Positions 7,817 through 16,800 of a stretch of DNA of 64,000 bases are shown here, in pieces (positions within the stretch are counted from its first letter, which is position 1; the number at the start of each line of letters is the position of its first letter). The position numbers were made by a program, and so were the translations under genes. Under the pieces are notes generated by a model. That model ran no database searches, had not been told where the DNA came from, and worked only from the letters and a program-made list of their open reading frames with translations. The stretch is taken from contig DAOUCP010000085.1 of the NCBI GenBank assembly GCA_034432155.1, positions 1 through 64,000 on the forward strand, given 5' to 3'. Source of the DNA: DAOUCP01 sp034432155. Its GTDB lineage: Bacteria > Chloroflexota > Anaerolineae > Epilineales > Epilineaceae.

Positions 7817-9702
7817 GGGGAACCTCGTCTCGTGGCGCGGCTACCGCGAGGCAGCTCGTCGGCCAGGGATTCTGCCGCCGCCAGCCGCGTCTTTCGCCGG
7901 GCGGAGCGCCACCGGCCATCAATCCGCTGTTCGCGGACCATGGCGGCATACGGGCCGTCCGCAGCCATCAGCTCGGCGTGGCTGCCCTGCTCCACCATCC
8001 GGCCTCCATCCAGAACCACGATGCGATCGGCGTTGCGCACCGTCGCCAGCCGATGCGCGATCACCAGACAGGTACGGCCGCGCATCAGCTCATCCAGCGC
8101 CCGCTGCACCTGGCTCTCGCTTTGCGAGTCGAGCGAGCTCGTGGCCTCGTCTAGGATCAGAATCCGCGGATCCTTCAGCAGAGCGCGAGCGATGGCCAGC
8201 CGCTGGCGCTCGCCACCCGAGAAACGATAGCCACGATCGCCACACAGCGTCTCGTACCCTTCTGGCAGGCTGGCGATTAGATCATGGATCTGAGCCATCC
8301 TGGCCACCGCCTCCACCTCCGCCAGGGTAGCCGACGGCCTTCCGTAGCGCAGGTTCTCGAGCACTGTGGTGTGGAACAGGAAGGTCTCCTGGGTGACCAC
8401 GCCGATGGCCGCCCGGATGGACGATAGCTCCACGGTGCGCACATCGTGGCCGTCGATGCGAACCACGCCGGCGATGGGATCGTAGAGCCGCGGTACCAAG
8501 GCCACCAAAGTCGACTTGCCGGCCCCGGATGGCCCGACGATGGCCACCATCTCGCCTGGCTGCACCACCAGGTTGATGCCGTCCAGCACCAACACGCCTG
8601 GCTCGTAGGCGAAGGAGACGTCTTCGAAGCGGATCTCGCCGCGAACGTGCGCCAGTCTGGGCGCATTGGCATCGGTCAGCACCTCGGGCTGGTGATCCAA
8701 CACCGCGAAGACGCGCTCGAAGTAGGCGTAGGACACCAACACCTCCACATGCACCCCGGCCAGCGACGAGGCCGGGCCATAGAGGCGCTTCAACAACTGC
8801 ACGAAGGCCACGAGGGTCCCCACCTCGATCCGGCCCTGCACGACAGCGTAACCGCCCAAGCCGAAGACGAGCGCCGGCGCTAGGTTCTTGAACAGCCCAA
8901 TGAGGACCCGGTACTGTTGACCGACAAGCGCCTGGCGCACCGACAGCCGCACGAACTCGGCCGCCTTGCTCCGAAAGCGTTCGACAGCACTCGTCTCGGC
9001 ATTGAAGCACTTGATGAGCAGCGCCCCGGAGATGTTGAGTGTCTCAGTGAGGATGCCGGTGAGTTCAGCCATCAGGGCTTGGGCCTGCCGCTTGAGGACC
9101 TTTCGCCGCGCGCCCACGCTACGGGTGGGCAGGATGAAGACCGGCAGGGCCACAATGCCCACCAGAGCGAGCCGCCAATTGAGGGCGAACAAGGCCACCG
9201 CGGTGGTGACCAGCACGATGGCGTCGGTGAGCACGCCGAACATGGTGCCCGAGACGACCGAGCCTACCCCTTCGACGTCGTTCAGCACCCGCGACACCGC
9301 CTCACCCGGACGAATGGCGGCGAAGAACGAGAGGGACTCGGCGGTCAGGTGGCCATAGAGGGCGGTCCGCAAGTCGAGCTTCACCGTCTCCGACAGCCAG
9401 GTGAGGAGGAGTTTTTGCACCATGCCCAACAGATCGGCCACCAGCGGCGCCACCACCATGGCCACCGCCAGCCAGGTGAGGAGCTGCAGGTCACGCCGTG
9501 GGATCGCCTCGTCGACCACGCGTTTGATCAAGAGCGGCGGCACCAGATCCAAGAGCGCGACAGCCAGGATGAGGAGGATGGCGCCGGCCGCGTGGAGCCG
9601 GTAGGGCAACAGGTAGCGGACGATCCGGCGCAGCGTTGTCCGGTGCAGGCCATTAACTTCCTGCGGATCGATATACGTCTTCTTCATCGTCAGCGAACGC
9701 AC
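7813..9702 (-). CDS. ABC exporter, fused permease and ATPase
   Basis: Type IV (MsbA-like) half-transporter of 629 residues. The membrane domain (about 25-330) has roughly six helices, and the ATPase domain (about 370-600) carries Walker A GPSGAGKST (near 390), the signature FSGGERQR (near 495), Walker B ILILDEATSS (near 515) and the H-loop IAHRL. It would act as a dimer that exports lipids, peptides or drugs; the substrate cannot be read from sequence. The GTG start at 9702 has no clear ribosome-binding site, and an ATG at 9687 (MKKTYID) is an equally good start. The stop overlaps the start of the CotH gene, so substrate and secreted protein may be linked. Confidence 0.9.
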   Translation of the reverse strand: MRSLTMKKTYIDPQEVNGLHRTTLRRIVRYLLPYRLHAAGAILLILAVALLDLVPPLLIKRVVDEAIPRRDLQLLTWLAVAMVVAPLVADLLGMVQKLLLTWLSETVKLDLRTALYGHLTAESLSFFAAIRPGEAVSRVLNDVEGVGSVVSGTMFGVLTDAIVLVTTAVALFALNWRLALVGIVALPVFILPTRSVGARRKVLKRQAQALMAELTGILTETLNISGALLIKCFNAETSAVERFRSKAAEFVRLSVRQALVGQQYRVLIGLFKNLAPALVFGLGGYAVVQGRIEVGTLVAFVQLLKRLYGPASSLAGVHVEVLVSYAYFERVFAVLDHQPEVLTDANAPRLAHVRGEIRFEDVSFAYEPGVLVLDGINLVVQPGEMVAIVGPSGAGKSTLVALVPRLYDPIAGVVRIDGHDVRTVELSSIRAAIGVVTQETFLFHTTVLENLRYGRPSATLAEVEAVARMAQIHDLIASLPEGYETLCGDRGYRFSGGERQRLAIARALLKDPRILILDEATSSLDSQSESQVQRALDELMRGRTCLVIAHRLATVRNADRIVVLDGGRMVEQGSHAELMAADGPYAAMVREQRIDGRWRSARRKTRLAAAESLADELPRGSRATRRGSP

Positions 9703-10001
9703 GTTGCCGAGGGGGTGCCGTCGTCGCCCGGCTGCGCCGGCAGCGTGGCGACAGTCCCTTTCGCGCCGGCCGGCGCCCTGTCTAACGCTGACCTATGGGC
9801 CGACGATAGACAGCCCTACCACGCCCCTAGCGCCGGGGTCGGCTGTACCCGGAGGCCACCGCCAACGATAGCACCGCAGTGCCGGCGGGACACGCGCCGC
9901 TCTTGGCGCGGCGGAACCCACCGGCGGCGGCCAGACACGCGGCGCAGCGCGGCGGTCCCGCGCCCGCCCAACATCGCGTCCGCCGCTTGCGCGCGGCTAT
10001 C

Positions 10002-12014
10002 ATGTCGGGCTGGGACGAGGCGATGGCGATCAACTTGGGCCGCGACATCTGCGGCCAGCTGGAACAAGCGTTGCGCCGCGAATGGCTGGTCACCAACGGC
10101 CTGGGCGGGTACGGCGCCGGAACCATAGGCGGCGCCAACACGCGCACCTACCACGGCCTTCTGATTGCCGCCCTGCCACCCCCGCGGCGGCGCACCCTTC
10201 TCCTGGCCAAGCTGGACGCAACCGCCTATCTGCGTGGCCAGGAGTTCACTCTGGCGACGAACGAGTGGGCCAGTGGCGCCATCGATCCGCACGGCTATCG
10301 CCTCCTGGAGCGCTTCGTGCTGGACGGCACCGTGCCTACCTGGACCTACGCCCTGAACGAGGCTCGGCTGGTCCAGCGCGTGTTCATGGCCTACGGCCAG
10401 AACACCACCTTCGTCACCTACCACCACGCGCGCGGCTGCGACCCCATCGACCTCGTGCTCGCGGTGCTGTGCACCGCCCGGGATCACCATGGCGGTCCCG
10501 CGCCTGCTGCACCGCAGGTCGACTTGCTGACACAGGGCGTGTTGGTTCGCGGCTCGGACACCGCTCCCCCGCTGTACGTGCTTGCCCCCGGCGCAGCCGT
10601 TGAACCCCTCGGCACCTGGTACCGTGGCTTTCGCTACAGAGCCGAGCAGGAACGCGGCCTTGCCGCCGACGAGGACTTGTATTCGGCCGTCAGGCTCCGA
10701 TTTCACTTGTCGCCCGGCGAGACGGCAACCGTGGTGGCCACCACCCAGACGGACGCCCACCTTGACGGTCGGGCAGCTCTGGCCCAGGTGCGGAGGCGCG
10801 AGCAGGTTCTGCTGGAACAGGCGGACCTCGTCGCCGCCCCGGCTTGGGTGCGGCAACTGGTGCTGGCGGCCGATGCTTTCCTGGTGGCAACGCGAACGGG
10901 CGAACCTCCCCAGACGGTCATCGCCGGCTATCCGTGGTTCGCTGACTGGAGCCGCGACACCATGATCGCCATGCCGGGTCTCTGTCTGGACACCGGCCGA
11001 TACGCCGATGCGCAGGCCATCCTGCTCGCGTACGGGCAGCAGGTCGATCAGGGGATGCTACCCAGCTTTTTCCCCGAGGCCGGCGAGGCGCCGCCCTTCG
11101 GCTCCGTCGACGCGGCGCTGTGGTTTGTCGAGGCCGTCGCGCAGTGGCTGAAGGCCACCGCCGATTGGTCTTTGGTGCGCGAGTTGTACCCGGTGCTGAG
11201 CGAGATTGTGCACCGCTATCAAGAGGGCACCCGACACGGGATCGCGGTCGAGGCCGATGGTCTGTTGCGCGCCGGCGTGAGCGGGCTGCAGCTCACCTGG
11301 ATGGACGCCAAGGTGGACGACTGGGTCGTCACGCCGCGGCTTGGCAAGCCGGTCGAGGTGAATGCCCTGTGGGTGCAAGCCCTTCGCACCGTGGCGCACC
11401 TGGCCGCCACGCTGGGCCACCGGGGCGAAGCCGATCGCCTGGCGGCGGCGAGCGTGCAAGCACGAGCCGCATTTGCCGAGCGCTTCTGGTTCGCTGGCGG
11501 CTACCTCTACGACGTGGTCGATGGACCCCACGGCGACGATGCCAGCCTACGGCCCAATCAGTTGGTCGCCTGCGCTCTGGAGCCACCCCTGTTGCCGAAC
11601 GACCGGCTGCGGTTGGTGGTCGACCACTGCGCCCGCGAGCTACACACGTCGTTGGGCTTGCGCACCTTGGCGCCCAGTGATCCGCGATATCAGGGTGTCT
11701 ACTGCGGCGATCCACGATCTCGGGACGCCGCCTACCACCAGGGCACGGCATGGCCGTGGTTCATCGGCCCGTACGTCCTAGCCCACCTGAACGCCTACGG
11801 CGACCGCGACCTGGCGTGCGACCTGTTGACGCCGTTCGCTGACCACCTGGCCGACGCCGGTGTGGGCTTCGTGAGCGAGATCTGCGATGGCGATCCGCCC
11901 CATGGCCCGCGCGGTTGCATCGCCCAAGCCTGGAGCGTGGCCAGCGTGCTACATGCGTGGCGGAGAATCCAGCTCGTCGGCAACGCTCAGGCGCACGCCG
12001 CGGCAGCCACGTAA
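10002..12014 (+). CDS. Amylo-alpha-1,6-glucosidase (glycogen debranching enzyme)
   Basis: Cytoplasmic glycogen debranching enzyme, about 670 residues. The N-terminal beta-sandwich domain (WLVTNGLGGYGAGTI, TRTYHGLL) is typical of the GDE N-terminal family. The (alpha/alpha)6 catalytic domain has WFADWSRDTMI near residue 311, WMDAK near 433, and a late AYHQGTAWPWFIGPY motif. It hydrolyses alpha-1,6 branch points during glycogen use. ATGs at 10002 and 10023 are both possible starts; neither has a well-spaced ribosome-binding site. A longer reading frame from 9879 is Arg/Pro-rich and not family-like. The 3' end overlaps the convergent MEMO gene by 28 bases. No other glycogen gene is nearby. Confidence 0.92.
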   Translation: MSGWDEAMAINLGRDICGQLEQALRREWLVTNGLGGYGAGTIGGANTRTYHGLLIAALPPPRRRTLLLAKLDATAYLRGQEFTLATNEWASGAIDPHGYRLLERFVLDGTVPTWTYALNEARLVQRVFMAYGQNTTFVTYHHARGCDPIDLVLAVLCTARDHHGGPAPAAPQVDLLTQGVLVRGSDTAPPLYVLAPGAAVEPLGTWYRGFRYRAEQERGLAADEDLYSAVRLRFHLSPGETATVVATTQTDAHLDGRAALAQVRRREQVLLEQADLVAAPAWVRQLVLAADAFLVATRTGEPPQTVIAGYPWFADWSRDTMIAMPGLCLDTGRYADAQAILLAYGQQVDQGMLPSFFPEAGEAPPFGSVDAALWFVEAVAQWLKATADWSLVRELYPVLSEIVHRYQEGTRHGIAVEADGLLRAGVSGLQLTWMDAKVDDWVVTPRLGKPVEVNALWVQALRTVAHLAATLGHRGEADRLAAASVQARAAFAERFWFAGGYLYDVVDGPHGDDASLRPNQLVACALEPPLLPNDRLRLVVDHCARELHTSLGLRTLAPSDPRYQGVYCGDPRSRDAAYHQGTAWPWFIGPYVLAHLNAYGDRDLACDLLTPFADHLADAGVGFVSEICDGDPPHGPRGCIAQAWSVASVLHAWRRIQLVGNAQAHAAAAT

Positions 12015-12844
12015 CCGACGGTGTATGTCCCAGGCCGGCGATCGCCCGTCACATCGCCTGAAGTGGTGTAGTGCAGCACTTGCACGCGCGTTGCTCCCGT
12101 GGCTCGCGCCGTTCGCATGGTGACGAGCAACCCGGTGGCGCCGCATGCCTCGGCTGTTCCAGCGCGCAGCGCGCCTTCCAGACCGTCGAGATCGAAGGCC
12201 CTGAGGTGTCGCAGCAGCTCCTCGTCGGTGCGCCGCACCGCCTCGTAGTCGTGTTGGTGACTCAGATCGGTGCTGCACACCACAAGCGTCTCTTCGTCCC
12301 AACCGGCCGCCAGGGCCATGGCCAGCGCCTGCAGCCGCTCGGGGGCGCCCGGCGCGGCAATGTCATCGGCCATCATGATGGGCACAATCTTAAAGGAACC
12401 GAGAACCACTTGCAGGAAAGGCAGCTGGATCTCCAACGAATGCTCTTCGTCGCCGCGTACGGGGACGAGTGGCACCTGGCGGCCGAGCTGCGCTACGAAC
12501 GCCTGGTCAACCGGCACGTCGCCTAGCGGTGTGCGAAACGCCGCCTCTGCTGGAACGTTGTACGGTCCAAGAGGACTGCCCCACACCGGTCGATGGAGCG
12601 GGCCCAGGAGGATCACCCGACGCACGACACGTCCCTGCATCTGGCGGTAGGCATGCGCCGCGGTGGGCCCCGAGTAGCGGTAGCCGGCGTGGGGGCACAC
12701 GAGGGCCACGACACGATGCGCGGGAACCGCTGGCGCCAGGCGCACGAAGTGCTCGACGGTCGCACGCAAGTCCGCTCCGTCTCCCGGATACCACGTGCCG
12801 GCGATCGCCGACGTTCGGACCGCATTCGATGGGCGATACTCCAT
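11987..12844 (-). CDS. amrB: MEMO1-family protein (AmmeMemoRadiSam system protein B)
   Basis: 285-residue MEMO-family protein, structurally related to extradiol dioxygenases. It begins RTSAIAGTWYP, a hallmark N-terminus. It then has CPHAGYRYSG, LLGPLHRP, EEHSLEIQLPFLQ and VCSTDLSHQHDY, which carry the conserved His/Asp/Cys positions of the family. The ATG at 12844 is chosen because GGAGGT lies eight bases upstream; the frame stays open to 12994 but lacks family features there. In many genomes this gene sits with an AMMECR1 gene and a radical-SAM gene; neither is present here. The molecular function of the family is not settled. A second, exported MEMO protein is encoded at 53217-54308. Confidence 0.9.
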   Translation of the reverse strand: MEYRPSNAVRTSAIAGTWYPGDGADLRATVEHFVRLAPAVPAHRVVALVCPHAGYRYSGPTAAHAYRQMQGRVVRRVILLGPLHRPVWGSPLGPYNVPAEAAFRTPLGDVPVDQAFVAQLGRQVPLVPVRGDEEHSLEIQLPFLQVVLGSFKIVPIMMADDIAAPGAPERLQALAMALAAGWDEETLVVCSTDLSHQHDYEAVRRTDEELLRHLRAFDLDGLEGALRAGTAEACGATGLLVTMRTARATGATRVQVLHYTTSGDVTGDRRPGTYTVGYVAAAACA

Positions 12845-13148
12845 GGCTGTACCTCCAGCCAGCGTAGGGTAGATGCATCCGTGTCCGGCCGCAAGGCGGC
12901 CACGAGCGCAAACTTCGGCACCGGCGAGCGGCCCCGTGGGCGTCTTGGCATTCCGGATGACCAGCGCATCGCAGCATCGTCGCCGCATCGCCACATCGCC
13001 ATGGCATTGCTGTCACACCGCTGCCGCGGCGTTTGCATCACGGAGTCCCTTAGGCTACAATTGCTCTTAATTCTAAAGTAACCGCGGGCCCGGTCTACCG
13101 CGGCCGTTGGACGTTGCACGAAGTCGTCTCGCACCAAAGGAGCTGAAG
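12845..13148. other. Divergent intergenic region between the MEMO gene and the giant secreted protein
   Basis: 304 bases without a convincing gene. The middle (about 12955-13005) is a degenerate GCATCGC/CACATCGC run, read on the minus strand as GCGATG-type repeats. The right part holds the promoter of the giant gene at 13033-13061. Confidence 0.6.
13033..13061 (+). promoter_or_regulatory. Sigma-70-type promoter of the giant secreted protein gene
   Basis: TTGCAT (13033-13038) and TACAAT (13056-13061) are separated by 17 bases. Transcription would begin near 13068, leaving an AT-richer leader of about 80 bases before the ATG at 13149. Confidence 0.55.
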
Positions 13149-13805
13149 ATGACACAGTCCGAAGCCATGCCCACCCAGGTACGTCGCCATTGGCTCATGC
13201 GATGTGCCCGTGGCGGCATCGTCGCTGTGGCGGCGACCGCGATCGCGGTGGCCAGTCTGCCGCCCCAGGCCGAGGCGCGAACGCTCGCCTCGCATCTCCT
13301 CCAAGCAACCCTCGAGTTCCACACCCTGCGGGTGTATGGCTACCCGGTGATCAGCAACCCAGCCCATCGGCCGCACGGCAACTGGCCAGCCACGGCGGGG
13401 GTGAATGGCGGTACGGCACCCTTCACCGGGCTTATCGCCGAGGATCCGCCATACAGCGATCTCGCCGGGCCGTTTGACCCGTTTTCGGCCGAAGCCCCAG
13501 AGATGGACTTCGTGACCTGGGACCCCGCATGGATCTCCGAGCGTCTGGGGGAGGAAGCGTTCCAAGCCGCCTGGCCGGGACTGACTGGTGTCGACGAGGT
13601 GAGTGCTGCGGCGCGGATTCGGGCCGGAAGCGTGGACGCCTCCGAGAAGGTGTGGCTCCGGCATTGGTACGAGCCGCAACACCTGGACAAGGATCTGAAC
13701 GCCGACGGGCGCTTGACGGACCGCGACAACAACGGCGTTCCGGACGCGCCGATGAATCCGACGGCGACGAACATCGACGAGTGGTACCCGGCGATCATGA
13801 CGTAG
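13149..13805 (+). CDS. N-terminal part of giant secreted protein, ended by in-frame TAG
   Basis: 218 residues before a TAG codon at 13803. The ATG at 13149 has AGGAG seven bases upstream. Residues 1-43 form a long Sec signal peptide (basic start, hydrophobic core, cleavage near QAEA). The rest is the start of module A, which is repeated later as module B in the same reading frame (shared EKV..R.WYEP). The frame continues past the TAG without a shift into the 13821-19877 segment, so the two are one gene in origin. Either the fragment alone is made and secreted, the stop is read through, or the gene is newly inactivated. A sequencing error is also possible. Confidence 0.75.
   Translation: MTQSEAMPTQVRRHWLMRCARGGIVAVAATAIAVASLPPQAEARTLASHLLQATLEFHTLRVYGYPVISNPAHRPHGNWPATAGVNGGTAPFTGLIAEDPPYSDLAGPFDPFSAEAPEMDFVTWDPAWISERLGEEAFQAAWPGLTGVDEVSAAARIRAGSVDASEKVWLRHWYEPQHLDKDLNADGRLTDRDNNGVPDAPMNPTATNIDEWYPAIMT
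13803..13805 (+). other. In-frame amber codon interrupting the giant gene
   Basis: The context reads IMT-stop-YSYLLVD. The matching place in module B near 16810 reads VLQEYTYLFMD, so the amber stands where the repeat has Glu. A single G-to-T change of GAG gives TAG. No frameshift or second stop occurs in the next 2018 codons. Confidence 0.9.
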
Positions 13806-13820
13806 TACAGCTACCTGCTG

Positions 13821-16800
13821 GTGGACAACTATCCTTTGCCTTCGCCCGACGGCGACGCCAGCAACCTGTACCGCTCCGCTCCGCGACCGGTGTGTGGAAC
13901 CATCGGCGGCACAGAGTTCGTGTTCCCCGTCGGCGTGGCACCAGCAGCCCTTGATCCGGCGGGGCCGGTGAGCGGGAGCGGCCTGACGAGCCTGGATGCC
14001 GACTTCGACAACCAGATCGATTCGGTGACCGTCAGCGACGAAGCCACGCTGCCGACAACGATCGGTGGCGCGGCACTCGACTTCGACGGCGACGGCGTGC
14101 AGGACACCATCGACACCGACGGCGCTGCCCTGTCGTGCGACGAACTGGCGGTGCTGCACAGCGGCGCCTTGACGGTGGAGCAGGGCCAGGTCGTTCAGTT
14201 CCTGGATCACTTCCTGCGTCTGGAGTCGCTGACCGAGAACGCCGCCACCATTCAGGTTTGGTACAACGGCGACCTCCTGCCAGTCCGCATCCAGACGATC
14301 TCCGTCGGCATTGGCGCTGTCCTTTCGGCCGGCGATCGCGGTCCGGTACTGGTCGTGCCACCCGGCGGCAACAATACCGGCACGGTGCCGCCCGGTCCCT
14401 GGTTCGCCTACCTCCAGGACGCCGACCCGTCCAACCAGACAGCCACGTTCGTGCTGGGCCGCGGGCTGGGCGCCGCGTGTGCCTCCATGGAGGCACAGCC
14501 GAACATCGCCAACCGTCGCGCCGGCGGTCCCGCCTTCCTGAAGCGATTCTACGTCGACGGTGTGGAATACAATGTGGTGGCCGTCGGGACCTGCGGCCGG
14601 CACCAGTTCCAGTACCTCACGTTGCGCGCACCACTGCCGAAGGTGGCGGTCGCCATCGAACAGCACTCGGTGCGCCTGCAGCCCTTTGCCGCCGTGACCT
14701 ACCTACCCCTGCTGCCACCCTTCAACTACGAGCACACCGTTCTGGAGGACGTGCGCAGCCTGAGCGGTTTCGGCGACGTGGACGTTCCGCCCGGCACCAT
14801 TCCACCGTTGGCGCCTCGCCCGGCGGTACGCTATATGGGCGGCCCCATGGGGCCCGTGTCGCCCGTGCTGCCGTGGAACGAGCCGCTGCCCTATACAGGC
14901 CGCGATCCAGCCGCTCCGGTTGGCCCGTACGACGACGTGCGGGCCGCCCGCTGGTTCTACGTAGCCGAGGACACGAACCCGCAAATGCTGGGTGTGCTCA
15001 TGGAGAAGTACGGCGACGACAGCCCACCCAGCCGGGACCTGGTGTTCGCCAACCTGTCGCAAGCCAATCGCTACTGCGCCGGTGACGGCGCGGGCGAGTT
15101 CGCCTGTCGGGACATGAGCGCCGACCAGGATCCGAGTGCCGGCCTAGCAGTCGCCGATTTCGACAACGATCGTGACCTGGACGTGATCTTCGCCAACGAT
15201 GGGGTCGCCAACCAGATCTGTCTGGGGGACGGGCGCGGTGACTTTGCGTGCCGACCGGCGTGGCCCACGCCGCTGGCCAGCTTCGACGTGGCTGCCGGTG
15301 ACTTCAACGGTGACGGCTACGCCGACGCCGTCTTCGCCAACGCCATGGTTGGCAGCTCCGTATGTCTGGGCGACGGCCATGGCAACTTTGACTGTCGGAC
15401 GGTGACCTCCCAGGGGCGCAGCAGCCTGGGGGTCGACGTCGGCGATCTGGACAGCGACGGGGACCTCGACTTCGTTCTGGCCAACGACGGCCAGGTCAAC
15501 CAGGCATTCCTGCAGCGCAACGATGGCTCGGTGACCTTCGACTGTCTGGACGTCACTGCCAATTCCCAGACCAGCTGGGCCGTCGCCATCGGCGACGTTA
15601 ATGCCGACGGCCATCCCGACGCCGTGTTCGCCAACGTCGGCGCGCCCAACCACGTCTGCCTGGGGGACGGGCTCGGAGCCTTTGCTTGTCGCGATATCGA
15701 TCCCTCGACCTGGCCGAGCCTGGGTGTTGCCCTCGGCGATGTGAACGGTGATGGTCACCTCGATGCCGCTTTTGCCACCGACGGGCAGCGCAATCGCATT
15801 TGCTTGGGCGACGGCAGCGGCGGCTTTGCATGCAGGGTGCTCGACCCGGTGATCAACCAGAGCTTCGGCGTCGCGCTGGCTGATCTGAACCAAGACGGCC
15901 TGCTGGATGCCGTGTTCGCCACCGTCGGCCAACCAAGCCGCGTGTGCTTTGGCGACGGTAGTGGCAACTTCGCCTGCCGCAACGTGAACGACGACGTGCG
16001 TCGGGCCTGGGATGTGGGCGTGGGCAACTTTGACCGTCGCCTGCGCAACCCGCAGGGCGCGTTCTTCTACAACGAGCAGATCTGGTCGCTGCCGTACCAC
16101 TTCACCGAGTTCGCACTGCCGGATCAGCCCGAGTCGTCGGCGATGCCGCCCGACTACGACGCCGACAAGTACTACGTGACCAGTTCCTTCACCGATCCCA
16201 CGGCCCGCTGGCGGCGCTGGACCATGCCGGACACACCTCTGCCGGCGGTGGTGCCCCCCGCTCCGCCCGACCTGACGGTCAACCGCACGCCAGATGGCGG
16301 CTTTCCGCTCGGCTCGCCACGGCGCGCCAGCCTGTGGTTCGATCCCGACGAACCGGCGGATCGTCCGGTCAAGCTGTGGACCGACGAGACGGGTGCCCGT
16401 CTGTACGGTGGCCAACCGGAACGACCTGGCTGGCCATGCGATCCCCGGCGACCGGCCCTCCGGGCAACCGCCGGTGACAGTACGGTGGCCACCGACGCTG
16501 CCTCGGCGGCGATCGGAGCTGCGTACCCGGTGGAGGTATTCCCTTACACCGACCCGTGGGCGCCGTTCAATCCCCAGCATGCCCACGCGCCAGTCGTGGA
16601 CTCGCTGACCGTCAATCCGGCCTACCTGGACGAGTTCCGCAACTTCGGTGAAGACCTGCGGGATCTCTATGCGCAGATCGTCATCGATGGCCAGAATGCG
16701 CGCGAGAAGGTTTACCATCGCCTTTGGTACGAGCCGGTCTACACCTCGAAGATTCGCTTCGCGGACGACTGCGCCCGGGATCTGCGCTTCCCGGCGGTCC

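Noticed and set aside
9816..10856. 346-residue minus-strand reading frame
   Set aside because: It lies antisense over the debranching enzyme, whose sequence is clearly conserved. High GC gives long open shadow frames.
13803..13805. Pyrrolysine codon
   Set aside because: No pyrrolysine genes are in the window and the aligned repeat residue is Glu, so a point mutation or suppression is simpler.
13095..14666. 523-residue minus-strand reading frame
   Set aside because: Antisense to module A of the giant protein, whose internal repeat proves the plus-strand reading.
15144..16718. 524-residue minus-strand frame over the FG-GAP block
   Set aside because: Its apparent repeats only mirror the codon periodicity of the plus-strand VCBS repeats.
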